From Nageia nagi (taxonomy: Eukaryota > Pinophyta): a stretch of 64,000 bases of DNA. The notes under the pieces are model-generated. The model was not told where the DNA came from, searched no databases, and saw only the letters and a program-made list of their open reading frames with translations. The number at the start of each line of letters is the position of its first letter. Position 1 is the stretch's first letter. The position numbers and the translations under genes were made by a program. Positions 45,593 to 58,934 of this stretch are shown one piece after another. Location of the stretch: the NCBI GenBank assembly GCA_050084985.1, contig JBITNC010000001.1, positions 85,064,001-85,128,000 on the forward strand, read 5' to 3'.

Positions 45593-46570
45593 TTATTTTC
45601 GCACATGATCATATGCCAAGAAATCAAAAATTCTAAAATAATGAATATTTGGCTTCTTGTTATAATATGATTCAAAAGGATTCTTGCCTTTAATCATACT
45701 ACAAGAGCATCTATTCAATACATAATTGGATGTTCTTACTGCTTCATCCCAACACATGTTATGCAACTTTTTGATTTGTAATAAACACATTACCATCTCC
45801 ATGAGAGTTCTATTTTTTCTCTCAACCACTCCATTTTGTTGTAGAGTGTAGTATACTACCTTTTAATTCCATGTTTCTTACAAAAATTAGTAAATTCATT
45901 TGAGGCATACTCTCCCCATATATCACTTCTTACACATTTCATTGTATGCTCATTCTAATTTTCAATAAGCTCTTTGAATTCCTTAAAACACCCAAATGTA
46001 TCATATTTATGTTTGAGAAAATAAACCTAACATATTCTACTAAAATCATCACTAAAAGTAAGGAAATATGAATCCATACTAAGACTCTTCAATTGTATTG
46101 GTACACATAAATCACTATGAACCAATTGTAGTGGGAATAAGGCCCTCCATGATTTCCCATGATCAAATTTATGTCTTATTTGCTTACCTAAAATACAAGC
46201 TTCACAAATAGATTTGGGATATTTAACAAGAGGCAAACCATGAAAAAGATCATTAGATCACTTCAAGTTATTGAAATTCAAATGGCCAAATCTAAGATTC
46301 CATAGGCAAGACATATAATTTGTAAACCATATTTGCAAGAAGCCTATCCCCTTTATGTTAGAGATTCAATGGAAATAACCAATTGACTATCATATGCGTA
46401 GTAGTAACATGCTTATTTCTATGATTCTTGTCAAACATTTCATATTTTTTATCCTCAAAAATCAACTTATAATTGTTCCTTATAATATAGCCAACACTAA
46501 GCAAGCTATGATTCATATCTAGAGTGTGATAAACATCCTTCCCCTTCTTCATTCCATGCTTGGTAGGCAC
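45593..46570 (-). pseudogene. Copia integrase, catalytic residues preserved but frame broken
   Basis: Reading the minus strand: a pre-integrase zinc region (46358-46570 and 46027-46236, with CEACILGKQIRHKF), the first catalytic Asp in VHSDLC, the second in RSDIWGEYASNEFTNF near 45935, and the Glu in GVVERKNRTLMEM near 45820. An open stretch to 45593 carries CWDEAVRTSNYVLNR and IKGKNPFESYYNKKP. All three DDE residues are visible, unlike in the plus-strand gypsy element, but at least four stops interrupt the domain. Confidence 0.82.
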
Positions 46571-46599
46571 TTAGATCATGCCTTTGCCAACCATCTCTA

Positions 46600-47625
46600 T
46601 TACACTATTATTTACAAGATTAATTCTATACTTGTAGGAATGATTAATGGAGGAGAGAAGATCCCCCCCTTTTCGATCATATGGTTGGAGCAATAGGTGT
46701 CCATCAACCAAGTTTCTTTCCCCTATTATTTAGTTGCATTAGTTATATCCTCCATGGAAAGAAAGAGAGTTTCACCATACTCTTCTTCCTCTCCATAATT
46801 GGTTGCTTTCTTAGGTTTACACTCCCTCTCAAAGTGTCCATATTTATTTTAGTAGTAGCATTGAGCATTACTCTTATCAACACTACCTTTACATCTTCCT
46901 CTTGAGCTTTAAGAGCCTCCTCTTCCACTTCCTTACCCATTTGAGCTTGATTCACCTTATTTTGCAGCAAAGGATTTCTTATCTTTATTAGAATGAACTG
47001 GTTCATTATCTAACCTCTCTTTATGAGACATAAGAGAGCCAATAAGGGATTCAATCACCATTTTAGAGAGATCCTTAGTCTCCTATAACATAATAATAAT
47101 ATGGTACCACTTATTGCTAAGATATCTCTTAATTTATTTTATTATAATTGGTTTTTCCAAGTCTTCACAAAGAGTTTTCATCTTGTTGATAATCTTCTTC
47201 ACTTTAACATAAAAGTTAGAAGACTTCTCAATCTCTTTATTTCTTGAGAGTCTCAAATGTTTTCCTTAGAGTATGAAACTTCACTTCTTTTACTTAGTCA
47301 CTCCCTTGGAAATCTTCCTTCAACACTATCCACGCATGTTTGGCTATTTTGTAACTAACAATCCTAGGAAAAATGTTAATACCAAGAGCTACTTGGAGGT
47401 GCGACAAGGCAAGAGAGTTCTTGCTCTGACATTCCTTCTTGGTATTCTTCTCATTTGTAGAGAGAGTGCTCTAATCAATTGTTTCTAAGTAGCCATCATC
47501 AACTATATCCCATAAATATTTGCTAATGAGAAAGGTTTACATTTTAATGCTCCAATATAAATAGTCACTTCCATTAAATTTTGGAATAGGAATAAATGAA
47601 TTTATGCTAATGGCCATGATACCTA
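46600..47625 (-). pseudogene. Copia gag and protease, broken
   Basis: Gag begins MAISINSFIPIPKFNGSDYL near 47620, and YWSIKM and KYLWDIVDDGYLE follow. The nucleocapsid box near 46850 reads CYY-stop-NKYGHFEREC: its second Cys codon is now TAA. The protease motif follows as WLMDTYCSNHM near 46690, where DSGCSNHM is the family norm. An 88-codon stretch (46743-47006) is open only in a shifted frame. Confidence 0.75.
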
Positions 47626-47725
47626 CAAATAAGAAACCAAAGACTGTACAAGTAACCTTTGTAATTTCCATAAGCTATAGTATTTCTTAAATCAAGCTAA
47701 GACCCAACAAAGCTTTGATACCAAA

Positions 47726-48268
47726 TGATGAATCAAAGATAATTCAAATAAATAATAATGGAGCAATATTGTAAAGAATAATGGAGAAATTGAATAGGAA
47801 CAGTGATACATTAAAGAAAAATAAAATTACATAACATGAAGTTCAAGAATGAAGCTTCATACACTCTTCAATGCTAAGAGTTATAGAATTGAAATAGACA
47901 ATACAATTCACTTGAAAAAACCATATAGCTAAACTTACAAAAGCATAATAATCCTTAGTTACTGAAATTAACTACATTCTACACTTTTTAAGTACACCAG
48001 GGTGAGCTAGGAAAGAAACAAAAAATACATAAAAATGAGTAAAAAATCCTTCAAGATTTGGAGTTACAAAGGCACTTTTGTTTGAGCCTAACATGTGCAT
48101 TACAAGTTAGTTGATCAAGTTGGACCAGTTGGATAATAACAAGTTGGTAGATTTAGGGGCTAGTTGGGTAGCTACCTATTGGAATTGATCAGTATCAAAG
48201 CTACAAGTTTATCAATAAAATGTGGGAACTCAAAAATTTCAATTGTGACAAGTGCCAATTCTCTAACA
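47726..48268 (-). repeat. 5' LTR of the minus-strand Copia element
   Basis: On the minus strand it starts TGTTAGAGAATTGGCACTTG and ends CTTTGATTCATCA. The primer site TGGTATCAAAGC lies three bases after its end (47711-47722 on the plus strand as GCTTTGATACCA). Confidence 0.92.
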
Positions 48269-48679
48269 ATATGATCATGTCCATTTCATACTTCCTTATC
48301 AAATGGCTCTCATACTCACTAGAAGAAATACCACTAGACTAATTTTTTATTAAAAAATCATAATTAATTTAATAGATATATTTCAATCTCTGAAGGAGCT
48401 ATGCAATACTAATAATATTATTGAGGTTATGCACTTCAATTGATTAGTATGATATTTATATCATAGACTATATGAGGACTAATGAACCTAATCCAAAAAT
48501 ATATGGTATGTAGTAAAATATAGAAAGTTACCAACTTGCATGGTGAGTTGGATTCTATACTTTCTATGTTTGTATAAAGTGAAGGTTTCTTATTTCATTC
48601 TATAAATTACTTATAATTTTATTTTATCAAGAAGTACACTTTATACCTATGATCATACTTTTGAAAGAGAAGAACACTT

Positions 48680-51120
48680 TATCTAGTTGGCATCTGAATA
48701 TTATAACAATTGATATCGGTAGTGAAAATTTAAAATAAAATAATTTGGATTTTTATAGAGGTTAATGCTTAATAATTTTGTGGTTACCAATGTATATGCC
48801 CCTAATCATGCATCCAACATATATTCTATCTGGTGTTACCTTGTCTTCTCTAGGTCACATTTAGTCTCAGTGCTATGTGATTGCTTCAATATTCAATAAA
48901 AAAAATAGATGATAAAGCTGGGTACCCCATCATGTATTATAATTTTGAAAAATGATATGCATGGTTTTTTGTATATAAATATCAATATGAGTTATCTTAA
49001 GCTCTATTTCTTTACATGTGAATTTTTGAGACTCTTTATATTTTATATAGAGCCATGATTACTAAGTATCACATAGAATCTGAGGAAGTATGGAGGAAGG
49101 TATAGTCCAACGTTATGATTTTTTCTCATCCTAGAATAAAACGCTACACTTGTTAGGAATCAATCCTTGAATGCATACCTTCCTTCACACTTCCTCAAAT
49201 CCTATGTTAGGGAGACCATTTAAATTTCTAATTGCCTCTTTTATCTTATAGTCCCCACTTTTGGTCAATCCCCACTTGGGTTGATTACTTTGGTCTATTA
49301 GGCTCTTCCCCATTTCATTTAACCATCTCTATTTAAGTCTTGATCTGTTGGTCATTTATTTTTCTAAGTACCCATTTGGCTTCATGTTTATCTTATTATT
49401 GTGCTACTTTATCCCCTTGGTTGATAACTACCCACTCTTCTCCTTGTTTGAATTTGTTATATTCAACTAATTATTTTTCTTTCAACCATGCATCCTCTCA
49501 CATGAATATATCCTCTCTTGATCCTATTTCCTATTTTAGATGTCTAGGAATAATATGTTTGACTCTCATTAGTTCATTCCAAAATGGGAATTCATATAGT
49601 GGGTTATAAATTCTAAAAACTATATTCTTACATTACATGTGCTTGGTATTACAAATTTTTATCCATTGCTTTTGTTCCTTTTTTGGTAAACTATATATCA
49701 ATTTACCTCTAAGAGCTTGACTGACATGAAGGTTCTTTCTTAGTCCAAGGTGCACTTGTTCTTTTTCTTTATATATTTTTGTCCATGCTACCAAATCTGT
49801 TCTATTTTTTTATGCTTCTCCTGACTAAAGAAACTTACTACATTGCTGATCAATATTTTTGCATATTGTTTCTAGAATTTTGAATACCAAAGCATTAGAA
49901 ATAGGTATGCTCTTAAGGGTTATTTTTATTAAAATTAGCTTATATGAATAGCTTAAAATCTTCTCTTTCTATCCTATCAACTTATTTTTTTTTCCTTTTA
50001 TCTAGTCCATATTAGTGAGTCTACCAAAAAATAAAGGTTTTCCTATTTCAACATGTAATATGTTTCCAATTATATCTCAAGGTATTCATCATTCTCATCA
50101 CCAATATTTCTAATAATGCTCCTTTTTCTTATTATCTCCTCTCTACCTCCTCCTTCATATAATTGCTCCTAGTTACTCATAAATATTTTTTCCAAGATTT
50201 GACTATGGTTGACCATATTTATAATGCTTGGAAGCTTATACCTCCTTCAATTAGGTCTATAGATTGGATTACTTTGTCTAGATATGCAATGTCCCATACA
50301 ACCATTCTCATATGTATCTTAGATGTGAAAGTGGCCAAGTCATAGAGATATGAAAATTTTATTCTGAAGGTAGAGATAAAAAATGCTTTAGTTTTAATTT
50401 AAACTTATTCTATAAGCCCTTTCATTTAGGGTTATATTTCTAATCTTTATCAAAATCTCAAAATAGTAAAATTATATGAGGATATAGGATTTCATCTTTG
50501 GGCTCTATTTCATTAGCCCAAAATTAAAGATACAATTCCTAAGGAGTTCTTCTATTGGCTAAAGCTACCTTAAAAAGATACCCAATTCAATTTCATTCAT
50601 ATTATTGGTGAATATTTGATATCACTTTTTGACATCTCTATGATTTTATTTTTGATATTATCAATTAGTCTTTGTCTCTTAAGAGCTCACTCTTGCTCAT
50701 CAACAAGCCTTGGATGCATATTACTTAGTAATTCATGAGAATATTTTTAGTACATAGGGGAAACTTATAAAAATATTTTTCTATTGATGATATTTCCAAA
50801 TCTCTCCCCCATATGGCTAATGATAAGGCTACCAACTTGGATGGTTTCTCATACAAACTTTACAAGTTATAAGATATGGTTGACATTGACCTCCTTCATA
50901 TTTATTAAAAAGTTATGATCTTTACTTCTTTGAGATCTATTATAAATAAAATTAACATTAAACTCATCCCCAATTTAGGTGATTTAGATCTCATCAAAAA
51001 TTTACATCCTATTGCCTTTCCCAATATGAACTATGAGTTAATTGTCATGGCTTTGTCTTTATGTCTTCATCAATTATCATCTCAAATTATTCAGCCTAAC
51101 TATATGGGCTTCATTTGAAA
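48680..51120 (+). pseudogene. LINE (L1-type) ORF2 remnant: endonuclease and start of RT
   Basis: The left end has the AP-endonuclease signatures FVVTNVYAPNHAS and, about 35 residues on, a decayed GDFN block (LCDCFNI), near 48780-48900. The right end has the RT start: MANDKATNLDGFSYKLY at 50813, then an open stretch 50915-51118 with NKINIKLIPNLGDLDLIKNL, HPIAFPNMNYELIVMAL and LSSQIIQPNYMGFI. These match L1-type blocks (K-P-G-DGF, LIPK-GDP, RPI-LLN-YK, Q-GFI). The middle is heavily degraded. Homology stops at the RT fingers, with no YADD motif seen. LINE proteins nick DNA and copy their own RNA at the nick; this copy is dead. Confidence 0.65.
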
Positions 51121-52460
51121 TGCATACATTTCATGATATCTTTGTTTTTTGGGTAGTGTAGCCACCTAAATGTTATTTTGTATTTATTAATAAAGCATAT
51201 TTTAGGAAAATCTAAGCAATATATTATTTAAATCATACAAATGTCTAAAATATGATGATTAATGTGCTAATAGTTTATTAATCATATCCTAATAAATGTT
51301 AATATCTCTTAAACATGTATATATTTAAAATTATCTTGAGAATATCATTAATATTATATGTTATTATATAATTTTATTGAGATGATTATTATTGTAATTA
51401 TTTCAATGTTAACTCTCACCTTTTTCTATGTCTTTTTAGGTATGAAAGGAGGAACATTATATAACAACCCCTATTGGATCTCTCTAATAGGCGGTTGTCC
51501 ATACTTCACATTATGTTTGTCTTTTGAGACCACTTATTTGAGAATATTTTATGCTCTAATTTTATAGAAATAATGTACATACTATCATCCTTTGGTGAAC
51601 AAAGTGATAAACTTAAAGGATGACAATCATAGATATGATCCATTCCACTATATCTCTAACTACATTTTAACGATTCCTATCATGCCAAGTGCATACTTTC
51701 TTGGCTTTAGAACTTAGGATATATATAAGTGAACTCATTATGTCTTATAAAACATAAAAATTTTATTTTAGGGTATTGCTTTTTTATGCAATATTACATT
51801 AGAAATCTTTGGTTTTATTTTCTTTTTGGTTAAATTAATTTTTTACAAGATTAAAAACTCATATTACTTTGAAATTATTAGGAAATTAAGAAGTTTTTAT
51901 TTTCAAAAAAAAAACTTAGATTTTGAAGGTCTTTTTGTTCAATTCAATGATATCTTGCATTAGAAAATTTTATCCAAATAAATAATAAATAGAATTGGAA
52001 AATGTTTCTAATTTTGCAAAGCATAAAATTGAATATTTTGATCAATATTAGATTTTTTTATAAACAAAACCATCATAAAAAGAATAAAATTTTAAAATCA
52101 TTTTTCAATTATTAGGTGACTTATTTCATGAGAAAAACTTACCAAAACTATAAGTTATCATAGTAGGTAGATTTTTGAGAGTAATTTCGATTTATTTCAT
52201 ACATTTTCATCAAGATTTCTAAAGGTTTTCATATTTCAAATAAAATATCTTTTCTCAAAACTTTATATTTTGAAATTTATTTTCTTAAATTTGGGAAGTT
52301 CTAGCATCATAAAACTTATCATTGAATACATATACATGCTAGCAAGTTATTTTGAAATTTGCATAATCTAAAGTTACATAAATTACCATATTTCTTAAAT
52401 TATTTTTGCAATTTTTAGATATTACATTTTTTTATGGCTACAAGAGATTTTTTATGTATT
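51120..52460. other. No recognisable gene
   Basis: AT-rich sequence after the LINE remnant, including a 69-codon hydrophobic open stretch at 51358-51567 without known motifs. Confidence 0.45.
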
Positions 52461-52467
52461 ATGAAAT

Positions 52468-53398
52468 ATGTTATGTGATAAATTTGGTTTGTATGAAAAA
52501 AAAGAATTCCCTAAAATAAATCTAGAAAAAGAAATACTTAAAGTAAATGATATGTTAGCCTTAGATAATCAAGAAGGTGACAGTAATACATATATTGATG
52601 ATCTTGATTATATGGTTGAAATATATTACAAGGAATATTTAAATCTTGTTGCTATGAGTAACTTTGAGATACATGATATTGAATTTAATAATTTATCATT
52701 TCAATATCAACTCAAAAAAGTATAACAACATATGTTAGTCAATCCTTATTTTCTATTACAAATTAATATAGATTCTAATGTAAATTAAAAATATCATAAT
52801 TTATTGAAAACAAAATCTTTTTATAAAGAGCTAAAGATATTATTAGGAAATATTGCTACAAGAAATCATTGTATGGAGATAATTCAAACAAACTACTCTA
52901 TTAACAATAATGAAAGCGAGGAACATCACTATTTTGGTTCTGAAAGAAAACTTACCTCAATCGATATAGATCAAAGGTAGGGTTAGTTTAAGAATATCTT
53001 AAAAAGAAATGATGCCCATACTATATAAAATTACAAAAATAGTGTCTATATCATGGATCTAGCTTAACCATAGAAAATAAAAAAGAAAAAAAAATTGGTT
53101 AACAAGTTATAAGAAAATATTAAAAAGTTTTAGTTCAATAAAATCTAGTTTAGATTCAAAAATAAGAGTTTAAAAAGAAAACAATGGTCCCTTACAAAGT
53201 ATCAAATGAAGATTAGAGCCCTTAATTTATTATTTCAATAAATATCATTCAATTAATTATCTCAAACACAATGGATTTAACTAATTGATGGGGTTGAAGA
53301 ACTAATGCTAATGGAGAAATAAAAGCAATTAGAGTTTCTAAAAGAAATATATGGCATTGTTTTTAATGATAGCAATGGTTATTTGACTATCACCTAGT
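52468..53398 (+). pseudogene. Unidentified decayed reading frame in two pieces
   Basis: The first piece (52468-52725) is open for 85 codons and is acidic and polar (INLEKEILKVNDMLALDNQE, YIDDLDYMVEIYYKEYL). The same frame goes on past two stops to about 52980 with sensible text (LKILLGNIATRNHCMEIIQT). A second piece (about 53175-53398) becomes open if the three TAA stops are read as former CAA codons; it includes RKQWSLTKYQMKIRALNLLF and EFLKEIYGIVFNDSNGYL. Both pieces look protein-coding, not random, and may be one protein. I do not recognise the family; a retroelement gag-like protein or an old inserted gene are possible. Confidence 0.4.
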
Positions 53399-53399
53399 T

Positions 53400-55600
53400 C
53401 ACTATAGTTTATCATTTTGAATTTCCTATATATTAGGTTACATATATCTATAGATTAGGAGTCAATATTTATATCTATCATCTTTATCATTTCTTCTAAA
53501 ATATCATCACATGTCATCATATTCTCATCAAATTTTTTCATGAAAATCTTATCAAATAATCAAAATTTACCATGTTAATCAAATATGTCTCATAGTATCA
53601 TGTCTAGTTAATGCATCTCATACTTGGCTAGTTGCATCACAAAAACTTAAATTAAAATTAAAAATATTAGATTAAATTGTTTCAAATAGAATTTATTATG
53701 AAAAGCATACTATTTCAAAAATAAAAAAGATTCCAAGTAAGAATAAGATAGAACCAAAACACCTTAATCTGGCATAAGTGAGAATTATAAATCAAATATC
53801 AGAATAAAAAAGAAGAATGTGGAAGTGCAAAAAAAAATAGTATCAAATTATTCATGAGTGAACCAAAATTTTGGATCATTTTGAAATCTTTATTCCTTCA
53901 TTGATCATTTTCCTTTTATTTTATCTTGGGAAAATTTCCATGGGTGGTAAATATACATGGATATCTATGTAATATGGAAATTTATACCTTATTGAAATGT
54001 TGTTTAAAAGATAAGAATGATTACATGATATGCACAAAATGTGTCTTTTGAATATGTACAAAAATAGAGTTGTTTAATAACAAATGCAAAACATGGATCC
54101 TCTTTTTATTTATAGGATGAAATAGTACACAATTTTGAAGTTTTAAAAGGCCCTCCAATAACCTTATACAAAATATTAAAATTAGCTCCTATGCTTAGAT
54201 ATATGCTTTTTTCTTCTTGTTCTCATGAAAACAAGGCTTAATTGCTTACTATTTTTCTCTTCCTCTTCACAAATGGTGGTAGAATGTTGTTCATTTCTTG
54301 TTTCAAAAATTTGCAAAAATTTTAAATGATTTTAATCTCTTCATCTAATACAAACTTATGGTCCTATTTATAGTACATATCATGCATGTCCATTTCCGGT
54401 TCAAAGAAGTCATTACCATTTTTACAATTCCTCAAAAAAGGTAGGTACATGAGAAGTTATAAAAGGCATATTACCATTACATAACTTCATGATACAAATA
54501 TGAAGTCATTTTTAAATGGAAAATATACTCATAAGAGTAAGAACAATAGGTAGTGGTGCCTTAATTAAAGTAAATAAAAAAGAGGAAATTGATCCTTAGG
54601 GAGAAAAGGTTTTTCAAAGCTTTTCAAGAGAACATTATACAAATCATTTGGAAGGCTATGAACATGGATTCAAAATGGTGGTGTTAATGGTTTATAAAGA
54701 AATTGAAAACACTATGAAGAAGGGAAAAATTTTAAATTTATTGAAAAAATTTTGAGGGCCAAAAATAGAGCTCTCCACGAAAATTTAGAAATACATCCTT
54801 TATTCATTATATCTTCACATCTATATCAAATGTTCACACTTCAATTTTAATCCATAATCATTATCATCCAAATATTTTTTAAGAAATGTTGTACTTGTTG
54901 AAATTATTTCTCTTATCTTTATTGCATTCATAGAGACATCAATAACAAATAAGAATATGACATGAATGGGATCTCGAATCTAGAAATACCATAATATGCA
55001 AAAATATTATATATTGGATATGTAAAACCCTTGTACATCTTCATACAAATATACGAATTAACAAGTTATATGAAAAGATGATCTTTCACTTGAGCAATAT
55101 GATGATTTATTCCTCATTCATTCTCCCTTTTCCAATTAATTAGCTTAACATGTTTAGAGTAACCAAATGCTTAGGTAATTAACATAAGAAAAGTTAAGTC
55201 TTTTGGGTGTAAATTAGGTCTTTAGGATTTACAATTAGATACTATAAATTTATGGTACCCTTATATTTATGTGTGAATTTTGGTCACCACTTCTTCATAG
55301 AATGATAGGAAATAAGAAATTAGTTATGCCAGAAGATGATTGAAGGAAATGGAGGGCATTAAAACAACATCATAATGTTACCATAAAACTAAAATTAAGA
55401 ATTTCATAAGTTTTATTGGAGTCATATCAAACCATCATCTTGTAAAAACTTAATCAAATACATTTTCAATGTATTATGCATCAATATTCATCAATCAATT
55501 ATAAAAACGTGTGTTCATATTAATCATGCATTATTCAATATACTTTTTGTAAAACTCAAATTTTTCAATGAAAATGAAAAAATCATAGTTTAAAAATTAT
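53400..55600. other. No recognisable gene
   Basis: AT-rich, with no open frame above 60 codons and no repeat array noted. Confidence 0.5.
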
Positions 55601-56760
55601 TTCTCATAAATACAAAAGTATTATCCAAATATACATCCTCAATGGACATGTGGTTGATTTTATATGTTACAAGCACATGCTAGAAAATAAACAACACTTA
55701 GTAATTATTTAAGAAAATGCTTATTGGAAAACATAATTTCATGGATTGTAGTGATCACAAGATATGCGAATTATGGAATTTGATTTTTATTGAATGTTGT
55801 GGTTATGAATTCAAGCTAGGATTTCTATCAAACATTATGGTTGTGAATGCCATTATAAATAAGTATGCAAATTAAAATAGGAATGAGGTACAAAAATATT
55901 ATTTTTGGTGGAGAAAATTATAGAATGAAAGTGTTTAACCATGATTTCTCATCAGAAAATCCTAAACTTATATGTATGCAAAATGTGTAAACATACATGC
56001 TAGGGTTTCATTGAATATTATGGAAAGAAACAACCTAAACCAACACAGCTTCATCAAATATTATGCTTATGAATGCAAGGAATTATTTTTTATCTAGTAA
56101 ATTTTTATCAAACGTTGTGGTTACATGATTATGGAAATGGGTTTTCTACATCATTTATTATTCTACATGTATGCAATATATCAAAAAATAAATAATACTT
56201 AATAATTATTTAAGAAGATCCATGATATAAAACATAATTTTATGGACTGCAATGATCATAAGATATGTGAATGATGGAACTAGGTTTTGATTGAATGTTA
56301 TGGTTGTGAACTAAATCTAGGGTACTTTTTATTGAATATTATGGTTGTGAATGCAATGATAAACAAGTATAAAAAATAAATAAGAACAAACCATAAACAT
56401 GTTACTTCTAGTGGAGAAAATTTTAGAGTAAAAGAATTTAAGCATTGTTGCTTATTTGAAAATCTAAGACTAATATGTATGTAAAATATGGAAATGGGTT
56501 TTCATTGACTATTGTTCTACATGTATGAAAAATATTGAAAAATAAACAACACCTTGGAATTATTAAAGAAAATGTATGATATAAAATACAATTTTATGGT
56601 CTATAATGATTACATAATATGTAAATTATGGAACTGAATTTTCATTGAATATTGTGGTTATCAATTAAAGATAGGGTTTTTATCAAGTATTATGGCTACA
56701 AATGACATAATAAGTAGTATACAAAAGAAAATAATATCAAGAAATAAATAACTTACTTCA
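55600..56760 (+). pseudogene. Repeated PPR-derived fragments
   Basis: Three related blocks start AATTTCATGGA-TG-A-TGATCA at about 55735, 56239 and 56590. Each is followed by ATTATGGTTGTGAATGC-AT-ATAAA (third copy decayed). Translation gives IMVVNAIINKYAN and IMVVNAMINKYKK, the PPR pattern VVVNALINMYAKC, and the AATTTCATGG part corresponds to the W-AMI-GYA helix. The beginning (55620-55690) matches 29341-29400 in reverse. No intact PPR repeat remains. Confidence 0.5.
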
Positions 56761-58370
56761 AGGAAATAAAATAGCATACTAAAATCAAAACAACTATTGC
56801 TTATGCGACTACTTTACAACATCAATGTAACTAGCAAAGATGATAATATGAAAAATATGGGATAAAATCCCTCTATTTTTCTTAAAATTCATGATAGGGG
56901 ATAATTTCCTTAATTTTATCTCTAAAACAAATTCAAAAATCATGTTAGGGTGTAAATGCCTTATGTTTAGCCCTGTAAACACAAGCATCTAACTCTCACA
57001 ATTAATGAGACATCAAATATAGTCTACCTCGTACAAAAAGCATGCAAGATGATATGATATTTAGGATAAACATATTATGTTTAATTTTTTAAATGACAAG
57101 CATTTAACCCTTGAATAGTTTAAAAGGGAAAATATGATATTATGTTGTACATTTGTGGTAATGTTGAATAGTTTGAAGTAAATACCTATCTTTCAAGAGT
57201 TAGTAAACATGTTACAATAGGAAGAAGTCGTAATATCCCCATTTTTATGGTGTTTTCCCCATATTTCCATTCGAAAATAGGAACAATTAGTTTTAAATAT
57301 TTTATTTAATTTTGATATTTTAATTATAATTTAGCCCATTAATTGGAAGTTCCACTTGGAGGATAATTAATTACTCCAATTATGGGATGTTGGGCCTATT
57401 TTAGTGCATTATGAGTAATTTTATATTTTAATATATCAATAAATACATAAAAAAAGGAAATTATTAATTATTAATTTAATATTAGTCACCTAATTTGGGA
57501 CATTGCATAATATGAGCCTTGATTATTGTAATATAGGTATTAAATTGGTATTTTTGTCATATTGCTACCCTTTAAAGGTAGAACATGACACCAAGGTGTT
57601 TACACATACTATGATGTACTAGAAGACTGTCACACTTGAACATGGGGAATGATAAGAGGAATGGTCTATTAAGATATGAAATTGGGTAATGAAGATACCC
57701 ATGTTTCCCTTGGAGGCTCTTAGCATGATGGTGAGTGTAGACCCAAAATAATGCATATAATTATTAATGGGGGCTAATTAATGCACTATTGGTATACTTT
57801 AGTTTTATTATCACATATATCTAAAATATGGCCATAATGAATAACAAAAATATACTTGTTTTTAATTATATCATATGTTCATTCTGTTAAGAGCAACATA
57901 CATAAAAGATGAGCATACATTCATTCAATTACACATCATTGGTGGCCTAAAAGAGGTACATCGCTAGCAACCTAAAATAAGCAATATAAAAAATACAATC
58001 AAGAATGTAGCAACAAGTGAACAAAAGAATCATCAGATAACAAACATGAGATGTAACTTATGAATATTATTTTTGCATAACAGAGTGATGTAAGATATGC
58101 TAGAATCTCTCTAGAATCCTCCTCATATTTATTTGCCTATAAAATTTAAATTCATCTTTTTATGCCTTTATATATGATATATGTTTTACATGAATTTGAT
58201 CTTTTTGACCCCTTGTACATATCACAAGGGTCCATTACATAAATTACATAGCTTTGGGTATTTTTAATCTCTTTTTACATAATACATCATTAAGGTTCTA
58301 AAATGATTTATCTAATAAATAATAATTCATTTTTATCCATCTACATTTTTCCCCTATTTGGAGGTGTGAT
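56760..58370. other. No recognisable gene
   Basis: AT-rich. It may contain the 3' LTR of the minus-strand gypsy element (the minus strand reads ATAGGGGAAAAATGTAGATG near 58345, a purine tract followed by TG), but no partner LTR lies within the window. Confidence 0.35.
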
Positions 58371-58377
58371 TGAAGCA

Positions 58378-58662
58378 ATGAAATTACATGTACAAAGAAG
58401 AAATGTAGAAGAAAACTTTTTGAGAACTTTGAACTCTTTGTTGCACTACCCCTTGTTAGAGATGATGAAGATGAGGGCTCCTTAATACCCCCTTTTAACT
58501 TGGATTCCCCAAGAAAGGTCCTTGTGCAACTAAGGCAAAACTTTGATGAAGAATCTCTCTCCAAGAATGATGTTGTGTAGATGATGGAAATGACTATGAT
58601 GACGTATGTGGATGGTCCCATATTCAATTTTGGAGAAAGAAGATGTGTTTTTTCCTCTTGAA
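58378..58662 (+). other. Open stretch with protein-like content, unidentified
   Basis: One plus-strand frame reads FELFVALPLVRDDEDEG, IPPFNLDSPRKVLVQLRQNF and DEESLSKNDVV, then a stop, then more. The opposite strand is also open for 109 codons (58298-58627). Composition favours the plus-strand reading. No family recognised; it could be an accessory frame of the gypsy element's 3' region. Confidence 0.25.
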
Positions 58663-58934
58663 CTTATTCAACATTGAATGTGGTTGTTCCATAATTTTTG
58701 ATACTCAAGAACCATTCACACTTATGTCCATTCCTTAAAATAGAGAGGATCTACTTTGATTGAGATAAAATGATGATATAATGGACACCGTTGGTGGCAT
58801 AGGGAATAATGTGCAAATAGTTCATGGTATGGATTTTTCTATATTTTCTTCTTCTCTTCAAGATGTAGATACTTGGAATGAAGTGTTAGTAATAAAAATA
58901 GGGTGGATTTATAGTGAGTTGCATCATCTATTGA

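Larger units (their letters stand above)
42981..48268 (-). mobile_element. Full-length Ty1/Copia element with both LTRs and target duplication
   Basis: The element is 5.29 kb and runs on the minus strand. LTRs are 47726-48268 (5') and 42981-43514 (3'). A primer site TGGTATCAAAGC (matching the initiator tRNA-Met type) follows the 5' LTR. Gag, protease, integrase, RT and RNase H come next, and a purine tract AAGGTGGAGAA precedes the 3' LTR. Flanks are ACATG (42976-42980) and ATATG (48269-48273), a 5-bp target duplication with one change. The coding region is recognisable throughout but interrupted by many stops. It is less decayed than the 21.9-kb Copia element. Confidence 0.92.

Noticed and set aside
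58345-58365. Possible purine tract and LTR start of the minus-strand gypsy element
   Set aside because: Only a short motif; its partner LTR would lie beyond the window, so it cannot be verified.
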